Assembly: GCA_910583875.1 (NCBI GenBank)
Contig: CAJTXT010000006.1
Location: forward strand, 1 to 64,000
DNA: 64,000 bases
Source of the DNA: an uncultured Vampirovibrio sp.
GTDB lineage: Bacteria > Cyanobacteriota > Vampirovibrionia > Gastranaerophilales > Gastranaerophilaceae
Reading direction: 5' to 3'
Position numbers and translations under genes: made by a program. Below, in pieces: positions 52,504 to 61,763 of this stretch (positions are counted from its first letter, which is position 1; each line of letters opens with the position of its first letter). The notes under the pieces are model-generated. The model searched no databases and was not told where the DNA came from. It saw nothing but the letters and a program-made list of their open reading frames with translations.

Positions 52504-52698
52504 ATGAAAGATAATATTTTTAAAAATATAGAAGAATTTTTTAATTCAATAAAAACAAATAAAAAATTTGATGAAAAACATGAAGAAATATTAGAAAGTA
52601 ACAATAGCATAACTGATGATTCTTTTATTGATGATATTCGGTTATCATCATTGGGCGGTTGTGGAAATCAGAACTGCTACGATCAAATTCAAAAATGA
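52504..52698 (+). CDS. 64-residue candidate precursor peptide B2
   Basis: Helical, charged N terminus, DDSFIDDI (38-45), then RLSSLGG (46-52) and the inferred core CGNQNCYDQIQK with two cysteines (C53, C58). It closely parallels peptide B1 through SFIDD and the Gly-Gly step. ATG with AAGGAG, which is part of a hairpin. It is the last gene of the locus B operon, 31 bases before uvrB. The core could be a thioether, ester or amide ring, but nothing in the sequence settles this. Confidence 0.72.
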   Translation: MKDNIFKNIEEFFNSIKTNKKFDEKHEEILESNNSITDDSFIDDIRLSSLGGCGNQNCYDQIQK

Positions 52699-52729
52699 TA
52701 TACAATATTAAATACATTTAATATACAAT

Positions 52730-54715
52730 ATGTTTATGAGTAAAAAATTTGAAATATGTTCTAAATATAAACCATCAGGTGATCAACCCAAGGCAATTAA
52801 TGAACTAACCCAGGGCTTGATTAACGGTTATGATGCACAAACATTACTGGGTATTACAGGTTCAGGCAAAACATTTACCATTGCAAATGTAATTGAAAAA
52901 GTCCAAAGACAGACCCTTGTTATTGCACATAATAAAACTCTTGCTGCGCAATTGTATAACGAATTTAGAGAACTCTTCCCTAATAATGCAGTCGAATACT
53001 TTATTTCATATTATGACTATTATCAGCCGGAAGCTTACATTCCAAGAAGTGATACATACATTGAAAAATCCGCAACAATTAATGACGAAATAGATAGACT
53101 CAGACACAATACAACAAGAAGTTTATATGAAAGAAATGATGTTATTGTTGTTGCCTCTGTAAGCTGTATTTATGGTTTAGGTTTGCCTGAACAGTATTTA
53201 AGCAGCGCATTAAAAATTGAAGTTGGCGATGTTATTGACCGTAATGCTTTTCTTCGAGAACTTGTAAAAATTCAATATAACAGAAATGATTTAGAACTCA
53301 CCCGTTCGACCTTCAGACCCCGAGGGGATATAATCGAAATAATGCCTGCATACGAAAAAGTAATAACAAGAATTTATTTATTTGGTGATGAAGTTGAAAA
53401 AATAACAAGAATTAATCCTGTTTCAGGAGAAATATTAGAAAATATAGATACAACAGTAATTTTTCCTGCTGTTCACTACATTTCAGGTGAAGAAGACAAA
53501 GAAGAAACAATAAAAATGATTAGGCAGGAAATGCAAAGTCAGGTTAAAAAATTTGAGTTTGAAAATAAACTGATTGAAGCCCAAAGAATATATCAAAGAA
53601 CTAATTATGATATTGAAATGATTAAAGAAATGGGTTATTGCAGCGGTATTGAAAACTATTCAAGAATACTTGAAAGACGCCCTGAAGGCAGCGCACCTTC
53701 TACATTACTTGATTATTTTAATGATGATTTTCTTCTTGTTATAGATGAATCTCACGTATCAATTCCGCAGTTAAAAGCTATGTATAATGGTGATCAAGCC
53801 AGAAAATCCGTACTTGTTGATTATGGTTTCAGACTTCCAAGTGCTAAAGATAACAGACCGTTAAAAATAGAGGAATTTTGGTCAAAAGTAGGTCAGAAAA
53901 TATTTGTATCAGCAACACCGGGCGATTATGAAAAAGCTGTTTCATCTAATCTTGTAGAACAAATTATACGTCCTACAGGACTGGTTGACCCTGAAATTTT
54001 TGTTAAGCCTACACTAAATCAAGTTGATGATTTAATTGAAGAAATAAAAAAAGTTACAGATAAAAAAGAACGTATCTTAGTAACAACTCTTACAAAAAAA
54101 ATGGCAGAAGATTTATGTGACTACTTGCAGCAGCTTGGAATAAAAGTACGATATCTACACAGCGAAATAGTTTCTATGGAACGTGTTGAAATTCTTCGAG
54201 ATTTAAGGCTTGGTCTTTTTGATGTTTTAATAGGTGTAAACTTATTGCGTGAAGGGTTAGACATTCCCGAAGTATCGCTTGTAGCTATTATGGATGCAGA
54301 TAAAGAAGGCTTCTTGCGTTCTGAAACAAGTTTAATTCAAACAATAGGAAGGGCAGCAAGAAACGTATGCTCAAAAGTAATTATGTATGCCGATAAAGTT
54401 ACTGACAGCATGGATAAAGCTATTAAAGAAACGGAAAGAAGACGTAAAATACAAATAGCTTACAATAAAGAGCATAATATCACTCCTCAAACAATCAAAA
54501 AACCTATTGAAAATAATCTTTTACAGCTTGTTTCCAGTTATAGAAACATTGAAGATATTGTTGCAGAAGAAATGGTTGAAAATAATATTTCTAAAAAAGA
54601 TTTACCTAAATTACTTGATGAACTTGAAAAATCTATGAAAAAAGCAGCCTCTATCTTAGATTTTGAAAGGGCTGCTGAAATTAGAAATCAAATTAAAAAA
54701 CTAAGAAATCTATAA
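52730..54715 (+). CDS. uvrB: Excinuclease ABC subunit B
   Basis: 661 residues. Walker A GITGSGKT (41-48), the beta-hairpin YYDYYQPEAYIPRSDTYI near 95, DEIDRLRHNTTRSLYER near 120, helicase motifs including FVSATPGDYE near 395 and IQTIGRAARN near 540, and a C-terminal UVR/UvrC-binding motif (AASILDFERAAEIRNQIK). It verifies DNA damage in nucleotide excision repair with UvrA and UvrC. The start may be ATG at 52730 or 52736; neither has a strong Shine-Dalgarno. Separate from the preceding peptide operon by 31 bases. Confidence 0.96.
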   Translation: MFMSKKFEICSKYKPSGDQPKAINELTQGLINGYDAQTLLGITGSGKTFTIANVIEKVQRQTLVIAHNKTLAAQLYNEFRELFPNNAVEYFISYYDYYQPEAYIPRSDTYIEKSATINDEIDRLRHNTTRSLYERNDVIVVASVSCIYGLGLPEQYLSSALKIEVGDVIDRNAFLRELVKIQYNRNDLELTRSTFRPRGDIIEIMPAYEKVITRIYLFGDEVEKITRINPVSGEILENIDTTVIFPAVHYISGEEDKEETIKMIRQEMQSQVKKFEFENKLIEAQRIYQRTNYDIEMIKEMGYCSGIENYSRILERRPEGSAPSTLLDYFNDDFLLVIDESHVSIPQLKAMYNGDQARKSVLVDYGFRLPSAKDNRPLKIEEFWSKVGQKIFVSATPGDYEKAVSSNLVEQIIRPTGLVDPEIFVKPTLNQVDDLIEEIKKVTDKKERILVTTLTKKMAEDLCDYLQQLGIKVRYLHSEIVSMERVEILRDLRLGLFDVLIGVNLLREGLDIPEVSLVAIMDADKEGFLRSETSLIQTIGRAARNVCSKVIMYADKVTDSMDKAIKETERRRKIQIAYNKEHNITPQTIKKPIENNLLQLVSSYRNIEDIVAEEMVENNISKKDLPKLLDELEKSMKKAASILDFERAAEIRNQIKKLRNL

Positions 54716-54717
54716 TG

Positions 54718-55443
54718 TTAATGATGTTTTAGTTTCTTTTTGGGTTTCTCTTTTATTGCCGGAATAATATCTTCATATAAATCTGAACAGAAAATAAGAA
54801 AAACAAAGAAAGATATTACAATAACAATACACTTTAATATTAATAAACTTATATGGTCACCTAACATTTCAAGTAAAGTTACATATATTAAATAAGTAAA
54901 AGTACACACAATTAATGCAAACTGTAGTATAAATGATAAAAATTGAACAATAAAATTACCCGATGCATCTATTATATTTTTAATTCTAAAGGCATCAAAT
55001 ATATTACCTTTTACGCTATATAAAACAAGCGGCACCATAATAAAAGGTATAAAAATTGCAGTTACTACAATATAAATAACAGCCATAATAAATGGTTCAA
55101 AAACGATATTTTGTTGAATATAAACAATTGCCGCATAATACAATAATGCAGCAGGAAGAATAACTATAAATCCGCCAATAGCCTTTATGATAATATCTAA
55201 TATACTAAACATACCGGGAAGTAACGGAATTTTATTATTTATATTTCTGTGCATTGTAACTACTGCACTACCCAGCATTAATAAATATATAACAGCAAAA
55301 GCAGGTAATAGCTGCGGATTGCCATTAGGAAAATTTAAATTATTATCATATAAAACAACAAGAACAGCTGCAAAAACGCCAAGCTTAATAATCCACAAAG
55401 GATCACCTAATATACTTCTGACAGCATTAATTAATGAAGCCAT
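54718..55443 (-). CDS. Polytopic membrane protein, DUF4013-like
   Basis: 241 residues with about six hydrophobic segments and a Lys-rich C terminus (KEKPKKKLKHH). The opening, short loops and GMFSILDIIIKAIGGFIVIL near 82 resemble the DUF4013 membrane proteins, which have no assigned role. ATG with GAGG. It is the gene after ftsH on the minus strand with a 37-base gap, so co-transcription is likely. Confidence 0.6.
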   Translation of the reverse strand: MASLINAVRSILGDPLWIIKLGVFAAVLVVLYDNNLNFPNGNPQLLPAFAVIYLLMLGSAVVTMHRNINNKIPLLPGMFSILDIIIKAIGGFIVILPAALLYYAAIVYIQQNIVFEPFIMAVIYIVVTAIFIPFIMVPLVLYSVKGNIFDAFRIKNIIDASGNFIVQFLSFILQFALIVCTFTYLIYVTLLEMLGDHISLLILKCIVIVISFFVFLIFCSDLYEDIIPAIKEKPKKKLKHH

Positions 55444-55480
55444 AATTTTTATCCTCTATTCTGTATAATTTATATACCCG

Positions 55481-57349
55481 TTACAATCTATCGTTAAACT
55501 CTTCACCTTTAATTTTTATAATAATATCAGTTACATCTTTATCATCAAGAGTCTCTTTTTCAAGAAGTTCTTTAGATATAGCATCTAATAAATCTCTATT
55601 TTCAGTTAATAATTGTTTAGCAACCTCATATCTACCATCAATTATCTTTTTAACTTCTCTATCTAAATCTGCAGCAAATTCTTCTGAAAAATCTCTTGTA
55701 GTGCCAAAATCTCTGCCCATAAACACATGTTCTTGAGATTTTCCGTATGTCATAGCACCCATTTTATCAGACATTCCCCATTGGGAAACCATTTTTTTAG
55801 CTACCTCTGTAACTTTTTGTAAGTCACTTGAAGCACCTGTTGAAATTTTATCAGAGCCATATACAATTTCTTCTGCAACACGTCCACCAAGAGTCATTGT
55901 TATTTGATCTAATAATTTTGATTTACTTACATGAACTTTATTATCTTCTGGTTTTGTCCAAGTAATACCAAGTGCATAGCCTCTTGGAATAATAGTAACC
56001 TTATGAAGTTCATCACAATCATGAAGTAATTTAGCCAAAAGTGCGTGACCTACTTCGTGATAAGAAGTTATTTCTTTATCTTCATCAGTCATAACTTTAC
56101 TTTTCTTTTCAATACCTGCAATTACTCTGTCAATTGCGTCATCAATCTCTTCCATATTGATAACAGTTTTATTTTTTCTTGCAGCTAATAAAGCAGCCTC
56201 ATTTAATAAACTTTGTAAATCAGCACCTGTAAAGCCCGGAGTACGTTTTGCCAATACTTTTAAATCAACGTCTTTATCTAATGGTTTACCTTTTGCATGA
56301 ACATTCAAAATTTGTTCTCTGCCTTTAACATCAGGAAGACTAACCATAATCTGTCTGTCAAATCTACCTGGTCTTAAAAGAGCATTATCCAATATATCAG
56401 GACGGTTTGTAGCAGCTAATATAATAATATTTGTATTACCGTCAAAACCATCCATTTCAACAAGTAATTGGTTAAGTGTTTGTTCTCTTTCATCATGCCC
56501 GCCGCCAAGACCTGCACCTCTTTGACGACCAACAGCATCAATTTCATCTATAAAAACAATACAAGGCTGATGTTTTTTTGCTTGTTCAAATAAATCACGA
56601 ACTCTTGAAGCACCAACACCAACAAACATTTCAACAAAATCAGAACCGCTGATAGAGAAGAAAGGAACACCCGCTTCACCTGCAACAGCTTTTGCCATTA
56701 AAGTTTTACCAGTACCAGGGGCACCAACCAAAAGTACACCTTTTGGAATTTTTGCACCCAATTTTAAGTATTTATCACCATTTTTTAAGAAATCTACAAT
56801 TTCTTCCAGTTCTTGTCTTTCTTCATCAATACCAGCTACATCTTTAAAAGTAACTTTTACTTTGCTGTCAAGCATCATTTTCGCTTTGCTTTTTCCAAAT
56901 GACAATGCTTGAGAACCGCCTGTTTGTATGATTTTTGCAAGAATTATAAAAAATGCAACAATCAATAATATAGGAAGTGCTGTTCCCATTAAGCCCATAA
57001 AAGATGAAGATTCATTTCCTTTTTTAATATCAACATTAACATTATTTTCTTCTAAAGTATTATAAAGAGATGTATCATTTGTAGGAATATTAACCTTATA
57101 TCTTAAAGATGCAGTAACCGTTTCTTTGCCTTGAACATTTGTTTTAATTTCGTCATCAACAGGAACAGCCGTAACAGTATCATTAGAAATAACAACTTCT
57201 TTTATCTCAGCATTTTTTACTTTTCCAATAAATTCGGTATATGTTAAATTTTTTGTTGAAGTTGTCGGTCCGGATAAAAGCATTGATACTAAAGCAAGTG
57301 CTAAAATACCAACTACAAGCCAAATTCCCATTGATTGATTTTTATTCAT
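55481..57349 (-). CDS. ftsH: ATP-dependent zinc metalloprotease FtsH
   Basis: 622 residues. Two membrane segments (about 9-27 and 121-139) bracket a small external domain. Walker A GAPGTGKT (209-216), Walker B FIDEID (266-271), SRH arginines in ATNRPDILDNALLRPGRFDRQ (312-333, quoted in part) and zinc site HEVGH (431-435) are all intact. A hexameric membrane protease for unneeded or damaged membrane and cytosolic proteins. ATG after AAGGG. Followed by a membrane gene of unknown role. Confidence 0.97.
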   Translation of the reverse strand: MNKNQSMGIWLVVGILALALVSMLLSGPTTSTKNLTYTEFIGKVKNAEIKEVVISNDTVTAVPVDDEIKTNVQGKETVTASLRYKVNIPTNDTSLYNTLEENNVNVDIKKGNESSSFMGLMGTALPILLIVAFFIILAKIIQTGGSQALSFGKSKAKMMLDSKVKVTFKDVAGIDEERQELEEIVDFLKNGDKYLKLGAKIPKGVLLVGAPGTGKTLMAKAVAGEAGVPFFSISGSDFVEMFVGVGASRVRDLFEQAKKHQPCIVFIDEIDAVGRQRGAGLGGGHDEREQTLNQLLVEMDGFDGNTNIIILAATNRPDILDNALLRPGRFDRQIMVSLPDVKGREQILNVHAKGKPLDKDVDLKVLAKRTPGFTGADLQSLLNEAALLAARKNKTVINMEEIDDAIDRVIAGIEKKSKVMTDEDKEITSYHEVGHALLAKLLHDCDELHKVTIIPRGYALGITWTKPEDNKVHVSKSKLLDQITMTLGGRVAEEIVYGSDKISTGASSDLQKVTEVAKKMVSQWGMSDKMGAMTYGKSQEHVFMGRDFGTTRDFSEEFAADLDREVKKIIDGRYEVAKQLLTENRDLLDAISKELLEKETLDDKDVTDIIIKIKGEEFNDRL

Positions 57350-57400
57350 TTTATACCCTTTATTTCTATATTTTTTTATAATTATAACACATCTTTTATT

Positions 57401-58786
57401 CTATTTGACACGTCCATACATATCTTCATATCTAATGATGTCATCTTCACTAATATAGTCGCCTTTTTGAACTTCTAATATTTTTAAAGGCTCTGAAGTA
57501 TGATTTTGCAAAGAATGCTTTGCTTTAACAGGTATATCAATACTTTGTCTTTTATTTAGAGTATGAACTTCATCATCTAATAATACAGTAGCTGTTCCTT
57601 CTAAAACAACCCAATGTTCACTTCTGTGATTATGAGATTGCAAAGATAATTTATGCCCCGGAGATACTGAAATAATTTTTGTCAGCCATCCATCTCCGCC
57701 ATTCATACATGTGTAATATCCCCATGGTCTAAACATTGTTTTTCTTGCAAGAGTTGTTTCATCATTATTCTTCTTCAACTTTTTAACAAGTTTATTTATA
57801 TCTGATGCTCGTGATTTATCACAAACAAGTAAAGCATCTTCTGTTTCAACTACAATTGTATTTTTAATACCGGAAACAGCAACAAGTTCTTTTGAAGAAT
57901 GGACAAAACAATTTTTAATTTTATCTGTTACAACATTTCCTGTAATAACATTACCTTTTGCATCCTTTTCACTATTATTGTATAAGGTCTGCCAGTTACC
58001 ATAGTCGAACCAAGAGGTTTCCATTTCGACAAAAGCAAGATTATCTATTTTTTCCATTAATGCATAATCAATAGAAATATTTGAAATATTTTCATAATAT
58101 TCATATTTAATTTTATTATTTTCATCAAACATTTCTTTTGAAAAATTATTATATTCTTCTGAAGCATATTTTTGATATGCCTCAATAAAAACAGATATTT
58201 TACCCAAATAAATACCTGAATTCCAATAAAAATCTTTTTTCTTTATATATTTAGCTACCTCTGATTTTTCCGGTTTTTCAATAAATTTTTCAACTTTTTT
58301 TCCCGTTAATAAATCCTTACCGGTTTTTATATAACCAAAACCATCTTCTGAATATGCAGGCTTTATTCCAAAAGAAACAATATAATCTTTTTTAGCTAGT
58401 TTTTTTGCTTTTTCAATTGTAGAAACAAATCCACCGACATTATCTATTGAAAAATCTACAGGAAGAATTAGAACCATTTCATCCTTAGCTCCTTGTAAAT
58501 AAGTAATTGCCGATGCAACAGCAGGTGCTGTATTTTTAGACATTGGTTCAGCTATTACGGTTGGATTGGGATTTAGTTTTTTTAATTGCTGAAAGGTATC
58601 ATTTAATTGTCTTATATTTGATATTGTAAGAATATTTTTTTCTGAAGTTACAGAGGATGCAATTTGATATGCATTTTGAACTAAAGAATTTCCACCAAAA
58701 AAGTTTATTAACGATTTAGGGTATAGTTCTCTTGATATTGGCCATAATCTTTCACCCGAACCACCTGCTAAAATTATACACTTCAT
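57401..58786 (-). CDS. manC: Mannose-1-phosphate guanylyltransferase / mannose-6-phosphate isomerase
   Basis: 461 residues. The N-terminal nucleotidyltransferase domain opens with LAGGSGERLWPISREL (7-22). VEKFIEKPEKSEVAKYI near 166 and YWNSGIYLGK near 187 follow. The C-terminal cupin (LSLQSHNHRSEHWVVLEG near 375) is the mannose-6-phosphate isomerase part of type II enzymes. It makes GDP-mannose for surface polysaccharides. ATG with GGGAG. Standalone between ftsH and a MerR-type gene. Confidence 0.93.
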   Translation of the reverse strand: MKCIILAGGSGERLWPISRELYPKSLINFFGGNSLVQNAYQIASSVTSEKNILTISNIRQLNDTFQQLKKLNPNPTVIAEPMSKNTAPAVASAITYLQGAKDEMVLILPVDFSIDNVGGFVSTIEKAKKLAKKDYIVSFGIKPAYSEDGFGYIKTGKDLLTGKKVEKFIEKPEKSEVAKYIKKKDFYWNSGIYLGKISVFIEAYQKYASEEYNNFSKEMFDENNKIKYEYYENISNISIDYALMEKIDNLAFVEMETSWFDYGNWQTLYNNSEKDAKGNVITGNVVTDKIKNCFVHSSKELVAVSGIKNTIVVETEDALLVCDKSRASDINKLVKKLKKNNDETTLARKTMFRPWGYYTCMNGGDGWLTKIISVSPGHKLSLQSHNHRSEHWVVLEGTATVLLDDEVHTLNKRQSIDIPVKAKHSLQNHTSEPLKILEVQKGDYISEDDIIRYEDMYGRVK

Positions 58787-58949
58787 TATAAAACTCCCAA
58801 TTAATTTATATGTTTATACTAGCATAAATTTTAGATAGATAAAATGAAAAGTTATGTAAAGATACGTATATTTCTTAGACAAATAATTTCAAAATAGTTA
58901 TAATATTCATAGCAAAGCATGCTTTAATCTAGAGGGGATTTTGTTTTAT

Positions 58950-59477
58950 ATGGAAACATCAGTGTTAGACAAAACAGAAAATAAAGAATTTTCACCAAAA
59001 GAAATTAGGGAGATGTTAGGAATTGATAATTCTCGTATTCAGGAATTATGCAAGCTTGCAGACATTAAATTAAAAAGAAATGAAAGAGGGCTTACTTATT
59101 TTACGAAAGATGATGCTGATATGCTAAAAAACGTATCTGCTAATTCTAAGATGAAATATGTTACTCCTGTTAATTCTAAAAATACAGTTATTAATGGTTC
59201 AAACTCAATTACAGCAGGTTCAATTGTTAAACTTGTTGATACGCTTAGAAACATAGAATCATCTATTACTGAAAAATTAACATCTGTTCTTGATGAAAAA
59301 CTTGACGGTATGGATGATGTTGTTATGGAACTTATTAGAGTTAAAACAGAAAACGAAACTATGCGTTTTAAAATTAATGAGTTAAATAAAGAAAATTACA
59401 GATTAAAAAGAGAAGTAAATTCATTTAAAAAAGTTCCTTTTGGATTTTATGCTAAAACAAATTCTGAGTCATTTTAG
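58950..59477 (+). CDS. MerR-like helix-turn-helix protein with coiled-coil tail
   Basis: 175 residues from the ATG at 58950; a TTG at 58941 is too close to the GAGGGG. Residues 10-60 form a MerR-type winged helix (FSPKEIREMLGIDNSRIQEL). The middle is a linker rich in Asn and Ser. The end (about 95-165) is an amphipathic coiled coil (LVDTLRNIESSITEKL...LKREVNSFKKVPFG). No ligand-binding cysteines. Role unknown; the target promoter may be the divergent manC gene 160 bases away. Its stop overlaps the converging nagA end. Confidence 0.75.
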   Translation: METSVLDKTENKEFSPKEIREMLGIDNSRIQELCKLADIKLKRNERGLTYFTKDDADMLKNVSANSKMKYVTPVNSKNTVINGSNSITAGSIVKLVDTLRNIESSITEKLTSVLDEKLDGMDDVVMELIRVKTENETMRFKINELNKENYRLKREVNSFKKVPFGFYAKTNSESF

Positions 59478-60403
59478 ATAAATTCAACTTTTTCTATTTT
59501 GTTTGAATCATTCCAATAAACTTTAAGATTATTTTTTAAATTATGATATTTTAATTGATTAGAAGATGCAGCATTAACTGCATTTTTTAATGTCATAATA
59601 TTTTTATCTGCAAGATTTTTAACAATATCACACAATAGTAATGAACTACCTGCAAATACACCATCTTTATTTACAAGTTTTCCGTTCTCGTTATAAATCA
59701 TTTGTCCTGCAAAATTATGTTCTTTCTTATTGCTATGTGCTAAAGGAAGTGCATCACTTATCAAAAGAATTTTATCTAAATCTTTTTGTTTAAATGTTAT
59801 TTTTAAAACCTCATCACTTACATGCATTGAATCTGCAATTATTTCTATATATATATCATTATCAGATAGAGCAGAAACTACAGTTGAATTACCTCTATGT
59901 GAAAAACTTCCCATAGCATTATATAAATGAGTTACTTGATTAGCCTTTGATAAATCACTACAAACAGAATGTCCAACAGAAACCTTGATATTCTTTGATA
60001 ATAAATAATCAATAAATTCAGAATTATCAGCCATTTCAGGTGCAACTGTTACTATCTTTATTACTTCATCTTCTATTTGTTTAAATAATTCAATATCTAA
60101 TGGAAGAATGTATTTTTTTTCATGTATTCCTGACTTTTCAGGGTTTATAAAGGGACCTTCTAAGTGAATTCCTGCTATTTTGGCTTCATTCGAAGCTTGT
60201 TTAACCATTGCTTCTTTTATTACGTGAATACGTTCTTTTATAATATTAATATCATCAGTCATAACGGTAGGGAAAAAAGCACAAACGCCACATTGCGCCA
60301 ATTTTTTTGCAGTTATTAAAAATTCATCAATAGTACAATTCATAAAATCATAGCCAAATGCGCCATGTATATGCTGTTCTACAAGTCCATCCGTTATTAA
60401 CAT
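59474..60403 (-). CDS. nagA: N-acetylglucosamine-6-phosphate deacetylase, short form
   Basis: 309 residues. The amidohydrolase barrel is complete: LVEQHIHGAFGYDF near 7, GIHLEGPFINPEKSG near 89, a zinc-site His in VGHS near 145, VTHLYNAMGSFSHR near 158, and IADSMHVS near 190. A catalytic Asp is in LLISDALPL near 218. Most homologues are about 380 residues; the small N-terminal beta domain is missing. It removes acetate from GlcNAc-6-phosphate for recycling. The start lies just after rpe, with GAGG overlapping its end. Confidence 0.9.
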   Translation of the reverse strand: MLITDGLVEQHIHGAFGYDFMNCTIDEFLITAKKLAQCGVCAFFPTVMTDDINIIKERIHVIKEAMVKQASNEAKIAGIHLEGPFINPEKSGIHEKKYILPLDIELFKQIEDEVIKIVTVAPEMADNSEFIDYLLSKNIKVSVGHSVCSDLSKANQVTHLYNAMGSFSHRGNSTVVSALSDNDIYIEIIADSMHVSDEVLKITFKQKDLDKILLISDALPLAHSNKKEHNFAGQMIYNENGKLVNKDGVFAGSSLLLCDIVKNLADKNIMTLKNAVNAASSNQLKYHNLKNNLKVYWNDSNKIEKVEFI

Positions 60404-60405
60404 AA

Positions 60406-61047
60406 TTACCTCAAAGAATCTATTGCTTCTTTCATATTATCACTTGAAAAAATATAGCTGCCTGCAACAAGAGCGTTTGCACCTAAATTTTTGCAATAAT
60501 TTGCAGTTTCTTTATTGATACCGCCATCTATTTCAATAATAAGATTATCTTTAGCATTATTTTTTATTTCTGTTATTTTATCAGCACAATCACTCATAAA
60601 TTTTTGACCGCCAAAACCAGGTTCAACTGTCATAATTAAAACTAAGTCTACAATATCCAAATATTGTTTTATCTCATCAGGTTTTGTTTTAGGCTTTATG
60701 GATATACCCGCTTTTATTCCGTAAGAATGGATTTTTTCAACTAATTCAGCAACATTATCAGGCATTGCTTCATAATGAAAAGTAATAAAATCTGAACCTG
60801 CTTTTGCAAAGTCATCTATATATTTTTCAGGATTAGAAATCATTAAATGAACATCTAAAGGAATTGTAGTTACTCTTTTTAAAGCTTTAACAACAGGAGC
60901 ACCAATTGTAAGATTTGGAACAAAGTGCCCATCCATAACATCAACATGAACCCAAGTCGCACCATTTTCTTCTAATTTTTTTATTTCACTTTCAAGATTT
61001 GCAAAATCGCTTGATAATATAGATGGCGCAATTATAATTTCACTCAT
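60406..61047 (-). CDS. rpe: Ribulose-phosphate 3-epimerase
   Basis: 213 residues. APSILSSDFANLESEI near 7, WVHVDVMDGHFVPNLTIG near 32, VHLMISNPEKYI near 66, TVEPGFGGQKF near 140 and EIDGGIN near 172 are the full Rpe signature with its metal ligands (His, Asp). It interconverts ribulose-5- and xylulose-5-phosphate in the pentose phosphate pathway. ATG with AGGAT. Two bases lie between it and nagA, and five between rnc and it, so they share a transcript. Confidence 0.97.
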   Translation of the reverse strand: MSEIIIAPSILSSDFANLESEIKKLEENGATWVHVDVMDGHFVPNLTIGAPVVKALKRVTTIPLDVHLMISNPEKYIDDFAKAGSDFITFHYEAMPDNVAELVEKIHSYGIKAGISIKPKTKPDEIKQYLDIVDLVLIMTVEPGFGGQKFMSDCADKITEIKNNAKDNLIIEIDGGINKETANYCKNLGANALVAGSYIFSSDNMKEAIDSLR

Positions 61048-61052
61048 TAACT

Positions 61053-61763
61053 TTATCCTTCAACAAGTTTTAACTTCTTTAATGCATCTAATGCAGCTGT
61101 TTTTTCTGCTTCTTTTTTTGTTTTTCCAACTCCAAAACCTAAGACTTCATTATGATAAACAACTTCTACCTCATAAGTTTTTTCATGTGCAAGCCCTGTT
61201 TCTTTTATAAGATTATACTTTGGCAAATCTTTATTCTGCTCTTGCGTATATTCTTGTAAAAGTTCTTTTGAATTAAAATTACACATTACAGAATTTATAT
61301 CTACATCAGAATACAATTTATATATAAATTCCTTAGCCTGTTCAACGCCGCAATCTTTAAAAATTGCACCTAAAATTGCTTCCATTGCACAAGCAAGAAT
61401 TGATTCTTTATTTCTTCCGCCTGTTTTCTCTTCATGTACACCAATATTTAAGTATGGCGCAACACCTAAATCTAAAGCAATTCCATATAAAAATCTGTCA
61501 CTTACAAGGCAGCTTCTTATTTTTGTGAGCTTACCTTCATCATAATTTGAAAATTTATCATATAAGAATTCACTTACAAAGATTCTTAATACAGAATCAC
61601 CTAAAAATTCCAATCGCTCATAATCTTTATATTCGTCTTTATGAACTTCAAAATTAAACGACGGATGAGTTAAAGCTTCATCTAAAAGCTCTACATCCGC
61701 CATTTTAATATTTATGCTTTTTAAAAATTTATTTAACTCTTTAATTCTAGCCGCAGATAACAT
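61053..61763 (-). CDS. rnc: Ribonuclease III
   Basis: 236 residues. The catalytic signature ERLEFLGDSVLRIFVSEFLY near 50 and AMEAILGAIFKDCG near 128 carry the metal-binding acidic residues; the C-terminal 75 residues form a dsRNA-binding domain (GFGVGKTKKEAEKTAALDAL near 205). It processes rRNA precursors and regulatory double-stranded RNA. The start lies 17 bases inside cdsA. A mini-RNase III at 11.7 kb is a separate enzyme. Confidence 0.96.
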   Translation of the reverse strand: MLSAARIKELNKFLKSINIKMADVELLDEALTHPSFNFEVHKDEYKDYERLEFLGDSVLRIFVSEFLYDKFSNYDEGKLTKIRSCLVSDRFLYGIALDLGVAPYLNIGVHEEKTGGRNKESILACAMEAILGAIFKDCGVEQAKEFIYKLYSDVDINSVMCNFNSKELLQEYTQEQNKDLPKYNLIKETGLAHEKTYEVEVVYHNEVLGFGVGKTKKEAEKTAALDALKKLKLVEG

